The translations under genes were made by a program, and so were the position numbers. Below, piece by piece: positions 48,780 through 60,497 of a stretch of DNA of 64,000 bases (the stretch's first letter is position 1; the number at the start of each line of letters is the position of its first letter). Origin of the DNA: Triticum aestivum (lineage: Eukaryota; Streptophyta; Magnoliopsida; Poales; Poaceae); NCBI RefSeq assembly GCF_018294505.1, contig NC_057795.1:518952350-519016349 (forward strand). Reading direction: 5' to 3'. Under the pieces are notes generated by a model. The model did no database searches and had not been told where the DNA came from. It worked only from the letters and a program-made list of their open reading frames with translations.

Positions 48780-49400
48780 TTTGTAATTACATGTGACCTA
48801 GTTTTCATTCTACATTTTTCATATAATTGGTGAACATTTTCTTTATTTCTTTTGCTTTTCATTCTATATTTTTTGTATACTTCAATGGCATTTTTAACAC
48901 ATGTTTAACTTTTTTCAAATACTTTTTTAACATTTTTTAAAATGCTTGATTAACTTTTTCTAAATAAATGATTAATTTTATTCACACACATTGTATTTTT
49001 TTTATACATGAGAAATATTTTATTTTTACACATTAAGCATTTTCAAGTGCTGGGTTAATAATTTTTTAATACATAATCAACATTTTTATATACACATTTT
49101 GAAATGCTTGATTAACATTTTCCAAATATAGGATTAATATTTTTCTGATACGTGGTTAACATTTTTTCTATACACATTTTAACATTTTCAAATGCTTGAT
49201 TAAAATATTATTTAGATACTTGATTGACATTTCTTTGAAATGCTTGATTAATAGTTTTAAATACATGATCGACTTTTCTAACACACATTGTATATTTTTT
49301 TGGTATACATGATAAACATTTTCTTTATACACAAGTTTAATGTGATTTTTTGTAATATATTTATTTTAGAATATTTGGAAGTATAAAAGTAGATAAAAAG
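48780..49400. repeat. AT-rich degenerate short repeats in CACTA-1
   Basis: Irregular copies of words such as AACATTTTT, ATGCTTGATTAA and ACACATTGTAT. No gene. From 49400 to 49950 the sequence is mixed and unassigned, and the right subterminal GACC/GGTC words begin about 49990. Confidence 0.6.
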
Positions 49401-50207
49401 GTAAGAATGGAAAATTAGGAAAAAAGGAGGCCGCGACCCAGGAGTTGGCCCACTCGACGCACGGACAGTGTTACAAAAAAAGGTTGTCTCGTCCTATGGA
49501 GGCCCAAGCTCAGCAGACGTTGCACCTTAAAAAGAAGGTGGATGCCGTTTTTTCAGTAGTAGTATTGTAGCGTGGTGGTTGGGTTCCGGGCGCCCCTTAT
49601 TGATGTAATTTTACCATTTGAATTCTATAAAAACCATCTCACGTGCCCCACATGACATGTTTATGGGACGAGGTCCACATGTCAATGGCAGCCCACAAGT
49701 CAATTTAGTTCATTTGAATTCTAAAAAAATCGCCCATTTGAGGCGTGGCCCACTTGTGAGCACAAGCCCCATCCTCACATGCCAGGTTTGTGGGACGGGT
49801 CCCATATGTCATTAGTACTGTGCTAGTTGGTCCCGCCCGTCAATCGTAGGCCCCGCAAGTCAGTTTAGCCAACAGATCAACACGTGGGTGGTCAAATCAG
49901 CCTGTACAATTGACACATAAGCCAAAATGACACGACATGTAGGCAAAGATGATGATGTGGATGTCCAGTCATATAATTGCATTCATATTTACAACATTAT
50001 GACCATATAAATTGGTCGTGATCAACAAAAATAAGGCTGTCAATCACTCCTGTTTGCTTTACGACCATTTCGTATAATGAAATTATGACCTTTCTGACCA
50101 AAATGGTCATTATGGTTTAGGGTTTGGAGCCCCCCGAACAGCTTTTGACCAATTGGTCTCAAATGGTCGTAGATTTATGACCAATTCTTCCAGGGTCACT
50201 GACAGAA

Positions 50208-50236
50208 GGTCACAAGTTGACATACTTCTTGTAGTG
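50208..50236 (-). repeat. Right terminal inverted repeat of CACTA-1
   Basis: Ends ATACTTCTTGTAGTG; its reverse complement matches the left end over about 28 bp with scattered mismatches. The 3-bp TSD AAG follows. Confidence 0.85.
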
Positions 50237-50536
50237 AAGGCTAGTTCTAGCAGGTGTTTCAAGATTTTCAGTTTCAAGCTCATCATCAGAATCAACAGCA
50301 TCATGTTGTCTTACTCTAGCAATTTGTTCATTAAGAAATTCACCTAGTGGCACATCATCATCATGCAAGGTACTAGCATCATCATAAGTATCATTTATAG
50401 CAGAAGTAGCATCATCAATAACTTGTGACATATCAGGATTAATAGCATGTGGTGTTGTTGCAAGTTTACTTATAACAGAAGGTGAATCTAAAGCAGAACT
50501 TGATGGCAGTTCCTTACCTCCCTTCAGATTCTTCAA
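50237..50536 (-). pseudogene. gag of element B, N-terminal part
   Basis: Minus-strand frame from ATG 50536 with an acidic, Asp-rich segment (DDATSAINDTYDDASTLHDD) and AVDSDDELETENLETPARTS, cut by CACTA-1. The frame joins the piece ending at 32486. The start lies about 50 bp inside the primer-binding site. Confidence 0.7.
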
Positions 50537-50585
50537 ATTGATAAATTGATAATAATCCCAAGTGACTCAACAAATATAGCTATGC

Positions 50586-50603
50586 TCCCCGGCAACGGCG
50601 CCA
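50586..50603 (-). promoter_or_regulatory. Primer-binding site of element B (tRNA-Asp)
   Basis: TCCCCGGCAACGGCGCCA on the plus strand, exact tRNA-Asp 3' end, 11 nt inside the LTR. Confidence 0.85.
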
Positions 50604-50614
50604 GAAAAAGGTCT

Positions 50615-51725
50615 TGATAACCCACAAGTATAGGGGATCACAACAGTTTTCGAGGGTAGAGTATTCAACCAAATTTATAGATTCGACTCAAGGGGAGCCA
50701 AAAAATATTTGTAAGTATTAGCAGCTGAGTTGTCAATTCAACCACACCTGGAGATTAATTATCTGCAGCAACGTGATCAGTAGCAAAGTAATATGATAGT
50801 TTTGATAGTAGTGACATAAACAATAGTAACGGTAACAGTGATAGCAGTAGTTTTGTAGCAAGTGCAACAATAACAGTAACGGTAGTAACTTAGCAGAAAC
50901 AATATAAGATAAATTCGTAGGCATTGGATCGGTAATTTATTGGATGATATTCATCATGTGACAGTCATAACCTAGGGCGATACGGCACTAGCTCCAGTTC
51001 ATAAATGTAATGTAGGCATGTATTCCGTAAATAGTCATACGTGCTTATGGAAAGAACTTGCATGTCATCTTTTGTCCTACCCTCCCGTGGCTGCGGGGTC
51101 CATATTGGAAACTAAGGGATATTAAGGCCTCCTTTTAGTAGATAACCGGAACAAAGCATTAACACACGGTGAATACATGAACTCCTCAAACTACGGTCAT
51201 CACCGGGACTGGTCCCGACTATTGTCACTCGGGGGTTGCTAGGTCATAACACGTAGTAGGTGACTATAACTTGCAAGATCGTATCTAGAACATGGGTATA
51301 ATGATGATAACATAAATGGTTCAGATCTGAAATCATGGCACCCGGGCCCAAAGTGACAAGCATTAAGCATGGCAAAGTCATAGCAACATCAATCTCAGAA
51401 CATAGTGGATATTAGGGATCAAGCCCTAGCAAAACTAACTCGATTACATGATGAATCTCATCCAACTCCTCACCGACCAGCGAGCCTACGAAGGAATTAC
51501 TCACTCCCGGTGGGGAGCATCATGGAATTCGCGATGGAGAAGGGTTGGTGATGACGAAGAACGAAGATCCCCCACTCCGGAGCCCCAAACGGACTCCAGA
51601 TCTGGCCTCCCGATGAAGAACAGGAGGTGACGGCAGCTCCGTCTCGTGGATCGCGATAATTATTTCTCCCTGATTTTTTCTAGAAAAATAGGAATTTATA
51701 GCATCGGTTTCAGGGTCTGCGGGGC
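50615..51725 (-). repeat. 5' LTR of element B, inner part, cut by element E
   Basis: Starts TGATAACCCACAAGTATAGG on the plus strand and runs into element E at 51726. No partner LTR is in the window. Apart from the first 25 bp it is unlike the LTRs of C, D and E, so B is a separate family. ORFs at 51448-51630 have no support. Confidence 0.75.
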
Positions 51726-53208
51726 TGATGACCCACAAGTATACGGTATCTATCGTAGTCCTTTCGATAAGTAAGAGTGTCGAACCCAATGAGGAGCAGA
51801 AGGAAATGATAAGCGGTTTTCAGCAAGGTATTCTCTGCAAGTACTGAAATAAGTGGTAACAGATAGTTTTGAGATAAGATAAATTGTAACGAGCAACAAG
51901 TAACAAAAGTAAATAAAGTGCAGCAAGGTGGCCCAATCCTTTTTGTAGCAAAGGACAAGCCTGGACAAACTCTTATAATAGGAAAAACTCTCCCAAGGAC
52001 ACATGGGAATATAGTCAAAAGCTAGTTTTCATCACGCTCATATGATTCGCGTTCGGTACTTTGATAATTTGATATGTGGGTGGACCGGTGCTTGGGTACT
52101 GCCCTTACTTGGGAAAGCATCCCACTTATGACTAACCTCTATTGCAAGCATCCGCAACTACAACAAAAGTATTAAGGTAAACCTAACCATAGCATGAAAC
52201 ATATGGATCCAAATCAGCCCCTTACGACGCAACGCATAAACTAGGGTTTAAGCTTCTGTCACTCTAGCAACCCATCATCTACTTATTACTTCCCAATGCC
52301 TTCCTCTAGGCCCAAATAATGGTGAAGTGTTATGTAGTCTACGTTCACATAATACCACTAGAGGCTAGACAACATACATCTCATCAAAATATCGAACTAA
52401 TACCAAATTCACATGACTACTTATAGCAAGACTTCTCCCTTTTCCTCAAGAACAAACGTAATTACTCACAAAGCATATTCATGTTCATAATCAGAGGGGT
52501 AATAATATGCATAAAGGATCTGAACATATGATCTTCCACCAAATAAACCAACTAGCATAAACTACAAGGAGTAATCAACACTACTAGCAACCTACTAGCA
52601 CCAATCCCGGACTTGGAGACAAGAATTGGATACAAGAGATGAACTAGGGTTTGGAGATGAGATGGTGCTGGTGAAGATGTTGATGTAGATTGCCATCTCC
52701 CGATGAGAGGAGCGTTGGTGATGACGATGGTGATGATTTCCCCCTCCCGGAGGGAAGTGTCCCCGGCAGAACAGCTCTGCTAGAGCCCTAGATTGGTTCC
52801 GCCAAGGTTCCGCCTCGTGGTGGCGGAGTCTCGTCCCGAAAGGTTGCTTCTTATTTTTTTTCTCATCAAAAGAATTCATATAGGAGAAGATGGGCGTCGG
52901 AGAGCCACCAGGGAGCCCACCCTCGTGAGCAGGGTGTGGGCCCCCTGGCCTTCATCTTTGGCGACGATTTTTTATTTATTTATTTTAAGGTATTCCATGG
53001 AGTTTCAGGACTTTTGGAGTTGCATAGAATAGGCCTTCAATGTTTGCTCCTTTTCCAGCTCAGAATTCCAGCTGTCGGCATTCTCCCTCTTCTTGTAAAC
53101 CTTGTAAAATAAGAGAGAATAGCCATAAGTATAATGACATAACATGAAATAGCAGCCCATAATGCAATAAATATTGTCATAAAAGCATGATGCAAAATGG
53201 ACGTATCA
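51726..53208 (-). repeat. 3' LTR of element E (1483 bp)
   Basis: Plus-strand start TGATGACCCACAAGTATACG, end ATGGACGTATCA. In the first 300 bp it differs from the right LTR at about ten positions by eye. Confidence 0.92.
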
Positions 53209-54760
53209 ACTCCCCCAAGCTTAGACCTCGCTTGGCCTCAAGAGAAAAGCCGATAACAATAAATATGTCCTCATGTTTAGAGGTAGAGGCGTCGATAAAA
53301 ACAAAATACGGACATGAAGGCATCACGATTATTTCATAACAGCAACATATATAGATTTTGTCATATGATTACTCATGTTCAAGTGATGATCTTTTCACAA
53401 AGCCAATGCATGAATCAGAAACCTTATTGAGCACCAACAAATTATACCCTTAGTCATTGAAGCAATTGCAATTTATCATAACATCGGAAAGACTCTATGT
53501 CAGTGCTTAAAAGCAAGTCCACATACTCAACTATCACTTAGTCCTTCATAATTGCTAGCACTCACGCGATACTTGTGGTTACGGAGTTTAATCAGACACA
53601 GAGAAAGATAGGGGCTTATAGTTCTGCCCCACAACCTTTTACCTCAAGGGTAATGTCAACAATAATAATTCATGCTCCCCTACATCCAATTAGATATATA
53701 TATCATACTCTTTCCAACATGTTGAGCTTGCCAAATGATAAAATGAAAAAGGAAAGGTGAAGATCACCGTGACTCTTGCATAAGGTAGAGGACAATAATA
53801 AAAGATAGGCCCTTCGCAGAGGGAAGCAGAGGTTGTCATGCGCGTTTAGGGTTGATGCACAAAATCTTAATGCAAAAGAACGTCACTTTATATTGCCCCT
53901 TGCATGTGAACCTTTATTATGCAGTCCGTCGCTTTTATTGCGTCCACAACAAGTTCGTACAAAGCTTATTTCTCTACACTAATAAGTCATGCATATTTAG
54001 AGAGCAATTTTTATTGCTTGCACCGATGACAACTTACTTGAAGGATCTTACTCAATCCATAGGTAGATATGGTGGACTCTCATGACAAAACTGGTTTAAG
54101 GGTATTTGGAAGCACAAGTAGTATTTCTACTTGGTGCTAAGAATTTGGCTAGCATGAGGGGGAAAGGCAAGCTCAACACGGTAGAGGATCCATGACAACA
54201 TACTTTATCTTGGATGTAAGAAAACATAACTCATTATGTTGTCTTCCTTGTCCAACCTCAACTCTTTAGCATGTCATATTTTAATGAGTGCTCCCAATCA
54301 TAAAAGATGTCAATGATAATATATCTATATGTGAAACCTCTCTTTCCTTATTACTTCCTATTAATTGCAATGATGACCAAAGCTATATTTGCCAACTCCC
54401 AACAACTTTTAATCATCATATTCTTTCTATGTGAAGTCATTACTTTCACTAAGATCAATATGAACTCTTTGATTCTTTTTATTCTTTTTCTTCTAATCAC
54501 CCAAGATCATGGCAAAACAATCAAGCCCTTGACTCAACACTAATCTTTATTATATAGCTCACGGACTCGATTACAAAGAAGGATCATAAAGCAAAACTCA
54601 AAACTAGATCATGCCATGACTTTATTCTACTAAATGAAGATACTACTAATAGGATCGAACTAAGAAATACGGTAAAGATAGGAGTTGTGATGGTGATACG
54701 ATACCAGGGCACCTCCCCCAAGCTTGGCAGTTGCCAAGGGGAGTGCCCATACCCATGTGA
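53209..54760 (-). other. Non-coding 3' region of element E with polypurine tract
   Basis: The polypurine tract lies next to the LTR (minus strand AAGCTTGGGGGAGT, 53222-53209). The rest is AT-rich with no supported gene; small ORFs at 53575, 53852 and 54307 lack coding signals. Confidence 0.65.
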
Positions 54761-55282
54761 TTATGTCTCCTTCTTTCTTGGTGGTGGTGGAGGTATTGTC
54801 GATGATGCAGGCTTGTCGTCCAACTTCCATGGCATAGGCTCACCATCATAGAAGGATGATCGAGTCTCCGGAATCCTCAAATCTGCAGCCAAACTCATCC
54901 TTTTGAATCTATATTCATACTCACAGTTTTGATTTTGCAGATCATAAATTTGGGCTTGGAGGTGCTCGATCTTCTCTTGTAGCTTAAAGATGGCCTCCTC
55001 GGTGTTCTTGGCATCTGGCTCGTAGTTATTGGTGAACTCCGCAAGCATCTTGTGGGTAGTGTTGATTTCACGCTCCACCATCCCCTGGCATTTGAAAACT
55101 TGTTGCTCCATTGCTTCGAGCCTCAACTCCATGCTTCCGGTTCCCTTTGGTCACTCAACATCGCGGATGTGCAGCAACCCATCATGCATCTCAATGGTTT
55201 GAGGGTGTCGCGGCACCTCCGCGAGGTAAGGGTTGATCACCTTCTTGAAGAACTTGTCCTTGGGAGCGCTTGGGGTCGTCAT
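54761..55282 (-). pseudogene. Extra coiled-coil ORF of element E, one nonsense codon
   Basis: Frame from ATG 55282 (MTTPSAPKDKFFKK) to the stop at 54761, 173 codons, with a TGA at 55153-55151. After the stop, residues about 50-130 form a long predicted coiled coil (ELRLEAMEQQVFK, EEAIFKLQEKIEHLQAQIYD), and the C-terminus has a PPPPPRKKE tail. It occupies the post-pol position typical of extra ORFs in Athila-lineage elements but lacks the ATHILA domain seen in B. No catalytic motif. Function unknown; perhaps a structural or RNA-binding accessory. Confidence 0.6.
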
Positions 55283-55364
55283 GATGATCTAGACCTGTCA
55301 GAAAAACAGCTCGAAACAAGAACATGGGAGATTTTCGTGATACGGGAGTCAAAACCTTCGGGAG

Positions 55365-55373
55365 TATATATAA
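55365..55373 (-). promoter_or_regulatory. Possible internal TATA box before the coiled-coil ORF
   Basis: The minus strand reads TTATATATAC about 85 bp before ATG 55282. A GC-rich block (55441-55505) lies just upstream. The arrangement resembles a small promoter between pol and the extra ORF. Confidence 0.35.
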
Positions 55374-55604
55374 TGAATTTTTACCGACCAAAATATGTAT
55401 CGTGCAAGGAAACGGAGTCCGGAGGGCACATGAGGTTCTTATGAGGTAGGGGCACGCCCAGGGGGGGCGCGCCCTCCACCCTCTTGGAGGCCTCGTGTCC
55501 TCCCCGGACTGCTACTTATTTTTCTATTTTTCTAAATATTCTAAAACAGAGAAATATTGCCTTAAAAATTGTTTTGGAGTCGGTATACTTATCGTACCAC
55601 ATAC

Positions 55605-58600
55605 CTATTCCTTTTTGGAGTCTGGAACATTCTGGAAAGTGTCCTTTATGTATTCCTCCGGGGTTACGGTTTCAATAATATTGGTTTCAACATTTACAGG
55701 ATTACCTGAGATATAGTGTTTGATCCTTTGATCGTTTACCACCTTCCATTTGTGCCTGCGAAGTTGTTGATTTTTATGGCACCGGAACGATAGACCTCTT
55801 CAATAACGTAGGGACCTTCCCATTTAGAGAGCAGTTTTCCTGCAAAAAATCTTAAATGAGATTTGTATAGCAATACATAATCACCTACATTAAACTCACG
55901 CTTTTGTATCCTTTTGTCATGTCATCTTTTAACCTTTTCTTTAAACAACTTGGCATTTTCATAAGCTTGGGTTCTCCATTCATCAAGTGAGCTAATATCA
56001 AATAACCTCTTCTCACCGGCAAGTTTGAAATCATAGTTGAGCTCTTTAATAGCCCAATATGCCTTATGTTCTAGTTCGAGGGGTAAGTGACAAGCTTTTC
56101 CATAGAACATTTTGTACGAGACATACCCATAGGATTTTTATATGCAGTTCTATAGGCCCATAATGCATCATCAAGTTTCTTGGACCAATTCTTTCTAGAC
56201 CTATTAACAGTCTTTTGCAAAATTAATTTGAGCTCTCTATTGCTCAACTCTACTTGACCACTGGACTGCGGGTGATAAGGAGATGCAATCCTATGATTAA
56301 CGTCATATTTAGCAACCATCTTACGGAAAGCACCATGAATAAAGTGTGAACCACCATCAGTCATTAAATATCTAGGGACTCCAAACCTCGGAAAAATAAC
56401 TTCCTTAAGCATTTTAATAGAAGTGTTATGATCAGCACTACTAGTTGGAATAGCTTCTACCCACTTAGTAACGTAATCAACAGCAACTAAAAAATGTGTG
56501 TATCCATTAGAGGCAGGAAAAGGTCCCATATAATTAAAGCCCCAAACATCAAAACAAGGGAATAATTCATAGGCATTTCTTGACATCTACTAATATTACC
56601 AATTCTTTGACATTCATCGCAAGACAAATCAAACTTACGGGCATCCTTGAAGAGAGTAGGCCAATAAAAACCGGATTGCAATACCTTATGTGCAGTTCTA
56701 TCTCCAGCATGGTGTCCTCCATAAGCTTCGGAGTGACACTTGCGTAGGATCTGTTCCTGTTCATGCTCAGGTACACAACGTCTAATAACACCATCTACTC
56801 CTTCTTTATAAAGATGTGGGTCATCCCAAAAGTAATGTCGCAAGTCATAGAAAACCTTTTTCTTTTGTTGGTATGTGAAGCTAGGTGGTATAAATTTAGC
56901 GACAATATAATTAGCATAATCAGCATACCATGGAGTGATACGAGAAGTGCTTATGACATTTAATTGCTCATCAAGGAAGCTATCATCAATAGGTAGTGGG
57001 TCATCAAGAACATTCTCTAACCTAGATAAGTTATCTGCAACGGGGTTCTCACCTCCTTTTTTATCAACAATATGCAAATCAAATTCTTGCAGCAAGAGAA
57101 CCCATCTAATGAGTCTAGGTTTTGCATCCTTCTTTTCCATAAGATATTTAATAGCAGCATGATCAGTGTGAATAGTTACTTTAGAATCAACAATATAGGG
57201 TCTGAATTTATCACAAGAAAATACAACTGCTAAAAGTTCCTTTTCGGTAGTAGCATAGTTTCTTTGAGCATTGTCTAGAGTCTTACTAGCATAATGGATA
57301 ACATTCAATTTCTTATCAACTCTTTGCCCTAGAACAACACCTACATCATAATCACTAGCATCACACATAATTTCAAAGGGTAAATTCCAATCAGGTGGCT
57401 GAACAACAGGTGCAGAGACTAATGCTTTCTTAAGTATTTCAAATTCTTCTACACAATCATCATCAAAGACAAATGGTACATCTTTTTGTAATAAATTAGT
57501 CAGAGGCCGAGAGATTTTTGAGAAGTCCTTAATGAACCTCCTATAAAATACGGCGTGACCAAGGAAACTTCTTATACCTTTGATGTCCTTGGGACATGGC
57601 ATCTTTTCAATAGCATCAACCTTGGCCTTATCAACTTCAATACCTCTTTCAGAAACTTTGTGCCCCAAGACAATACCTTCATTAACCATAAAGTGACACT
57701 TTTCCCAATTCAAGACAAGATTAGTTTCTTCACATCTCTGCAAAACTCGATCAAGATTGCTTAAGCAATCATCAAAAGAGGAACCATAGACGGAAAAATC
57801 ATCCATCAAAACCTCACAATTTTTTTCACAAAAGTCAGAGAATATAGCCATCATGCATCTTTGAAAGGTAGCAGGTGCATTACATAAACCAAAAGGCATA
57901 CGTCTATAAGCAAAAGTACCAAAAGGGCATGTAAAAGCAGTCTTTGATTGATCCTTAGCTGACACAGGTATTTGAGAGTAACCAGAATAACCATCTAGAA
58001 AGCAATAATGTGTATGTTTGCATAATCTTTCTAGCATTTGATCAATAAAAGGTAATGGGTAATGATGTTTCTTAGTAGCTTTATTTAATTTGCGGAATTC
58101 AATATCCATCCTATAGCCTGTGATAATTCTTTGCGAAATCAATTCATATTTATCATTAGGGACAACAGTAATACCTCCCTTCTTAGGGACACAACGGAAG
58201 GGACTTACCCACTGACTATCAGCAACAGGATAAATTATTCCTACCTACAGAAGCTTGAGTATTTCTTTTCTTACCACTTCTTTCATTTTAGGATTCAAAT
58301 GTTGTTGAGGATCACAAACTGGTTTGGCATCCGCTTCCAAATTTATTTTATATTGACATAGAGTGGGACTAATGCCCTTAAGATCATCAAGTGTATATCC
58401 AATAGCGGCACGGTGCTTCTTCAGAGTTTTCAATAATCTTTCTTCTTCATGCTCTGAAAGGTTAGCGCTAATAATGACAGGATATATTTTCTTTTCATCA
58501 AGATAAGCATATTTAAGATTATCAAGCAACGGTTTAAGCTCAAACACGGGATCACCCTTGGGTGGAGGAGGATCCCCTAGGATTTCAACAGGAAAATTGT

Positions 58601-59911
58601 GTTGCAGAATAGGTTCCTGTTTAAAGAATACTTCATCTATTTCCCTTCTTTCATTCATAAACATATCATTTTCATGGTCTAGAAAATAGTGTTCTAAAGG
58701 ATCACTAGGAGGTACGGCAATAGAAGCAAGACCAATAATTTTATATTTACTAGGCAATTCTTCTTCACGATGTTGTTTACTAAATTTAGAGAAATTAAAC
58801 TCATGAACCATATCATCCAAGCCAATAGTAACAACATTCTTTTTGCAGTCTATCTTAGCATTAACAGTATTCAAGAAGGGTCTACCAAATATAATGGGAC
58901 AAAAACTATCTTGTGGAGAACCAAGAACAAGAAAATCAGCAGGATATTTGGTTTTCCCACACAAGACTTCAACATCTCTAACAATTCCCACTGGAGAAAT
59001 AGTATCTCTATTGGCAAGTTTAATTGTAACATCAATACCTTCTAACTCAGCAGGTGCAATATCATGCATAATTTCTTTGTATAAGTCAATGGGTATAACA
59101 CTAGCACTAGCACCCATATCACACAAGCCATGATAACAATGATCTCCTATTTTAACAGAAATAACAGGCACGCCTACCACATGTCTATGTTTATTTTTAT
59201 CACAAGGTTTAGCAATTCTGGCTGTTTCACCACAGAATTGAATAACATGCCCATCAATATTGTCAGACAAGAGATCTTTAACAATAGCAATATTAGGTTC
59301 TAGTTTGACTTGCTCAGGAGGTGTATAAGTTCTGATATTTATTTTACGAACAACAGTTGAAGCTTTAGCATGATCCTTCATTCTAACAGGGAAAGGTGGT
59401 TTCTCAACATAAGAAGTGGGAACAATAGGATCATTATAAGTGACAATCTTTTCTTCAACTTTAATAGGTGCAACTACTTTTACTTCTATGGGAGGATGAT
59501 ATTTAAACCACTTCTCCTTGGGAGATCAACATAAGTAGAAAAAGATTCACAGAAAGAAGCTACTATTTCAGAGACAAGTCCATATTTAGTGCTAAACTTA
59601 CGGAAAATATCGGTATCCATAAAAGATTTAACACAATCAAACTTAGGTGTCATACCTGACTCCTTACCTTCATCGAGGTCCCAATCTTCAGAGTTGCGCT
59701 TAATTCTATCCAATAAATTCCATCCGAATTCAATAGTCTTCATCATAAAAGAGCCAGCACAAGAAGTATCGAGCATGGTGCGATAGTTATCAGAAAACCG
59801 AGCATAAAAACTTTGCATAATTACTTCTCTTGCGAGCTCATGATTGGGGCATGAATATAACATTGATTTAAGCCTCCCCCAAGCTTGAGCGATGCTTTAT
59901 CATTAGCGAGG

Positions 59912-59990
<79 letters not shown>

Positions 59991-60391
59991 GCGATCACGA
60001 TGAACAAGATGCATAGGGTAATACTTTTGATGAAATTCCAACGTCAATCTTAGTTCCAGGATCTCATATCATCACATAGCCTATACCAGGTCAATGTGTC
60101 TCCCTTTAAAGATAAAGGGAAAGCCTTCTTCTTAACAACATCATCGGGTATACCTGCAAGCTTAAATAGTCCACAAACATCATCCACATAGCGTAGATGT
60201 TCATCAGGATGCTTTGTTCCATCTCCTGTAAAAGTATTAGCAAGCAGTTTCTCCATCAAACCCGAAGGAATCTCATAAGGAGTTTCATTTTCAATAGTTT
60301 CAGTAGGTTGAGTAGGTTGAGGAGCAACTCTTTGCTCTACTGGATGGGGTGAAGATACCCCGAACAAGCCCCTCAGACAATTACTTTCCAT
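55605..60391 (-). pseudogene. gag-pol polyprotein of element E, disrupted
   Basis: Minus-strand order: gag 60391-59486 (FPLSLKGDTLTWYRL, then AQAWGRLKSMLYSCPN), broken by the (AT)n tract and stops; protease 59381-58250 (CDMGASASVIPIDLYK); TAG near 58252; reverse transcriptase from 58142 ([39 protein letters not shown]); RNase H ([25 protein letters not shown]); integrase zinc-binding region ([22 protein letters not shown]); frameshift near 56540; integrase core (VDYVTKWVEAIP, LMTDGGSHFIHGAF, QSSGQVELSNRELK); another frameshift near 56110; C-terminal part to the TAG at 55607-55605. Protease and RT share one frame. This is a classic Gypsy order with integrase last. The parts would copy the RNA and insert the DNA. 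Confidence 0.9.
59915..59987. repeat. (AT)n microsatellite in the gag of element E, about 36 units
   Basis: An uninterrupted AT tract inside gag, shortly before the AQAWGRLKS motif. It probably expanded from a short TATATA run and destroys the frame. Confidence 0.9.
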
Positions 60392-60468
60392 AGTAACAAG
60401 TGACAGAAAATTTCAGCACACTAAATAAATTTTTCATTACCAAATTCCACCTACCAAAGGCGCTTCAC

Positions 60469-60486
60469 TCCCCGGCAACAGCGCCA
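60469..60486 (-). promoter_or_regulatory. Primer-binding site of element E (tRNA-Asp, one mismatch)
   Basis: TCCCCGGCAACAGCGCCA differs from the tRNA-Asp 3' end at one base (A for G). It lies 11 nt inside the LTR. Confidence 0.8.
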
Positions 60487-60497
60487 GAAAAGAGTCT

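Larger units (their letters stand above)
32487..50236. mobile_element. CACTA-1: non-autonomous CACTA (En/Spm) DNA transposon carrying A'
   Basis: It begins CACTACAAGAAATGTGCCAA and ends, as reverse complement, CACTACAAGAAGTATGTCAA. The 3-bp TSD AAG flanks it at 32484-32486 and 50237-50239. Subterminal copies of short GACC/GGTC words lie at both ends (for example ATTGGTCGC, TACGACC, AAATGGTCGTAG). Without A' it is about 8.6 kb. I see no transposase (no TNP1/TNP2-like ORF), so it would depend on another element. It holds a captured gene fragment, a GC-rich block, a 659-bp tandem array and AT-rich filler. The termini resemble the Caspar-like Triticeae group, but I do not name the family. Confidence 0.9.
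5651..51725 (-). mobile_element. Element B: Athila-like Gypsy retrotransposon, the outermost host of the nest
   Basis: Visible pieces are 5651-8987, 31266-32486 and 50237-51725; everything between belongs to later insertions. Read on the minus strand from the right: part of the 5' LTR (51725-50615), a tRNA-Asp primer-binding site (50603-50586), gag (from 50536, resuming at 32486), protease (to 7754), a spacer, and an ATHILA-type ORF (6986-5931). The joins are supported by TSDs: AAG around CACTA-1 and GTATG around element C, and the gag frame is continuous across the CACTA-1 site. RT, RNase H and integrase are absent: only 767 bp separate protease from the ATHILA ORF. The left end and the outer part of the 5' LTR are not in the window. 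Confidence 0.8.
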
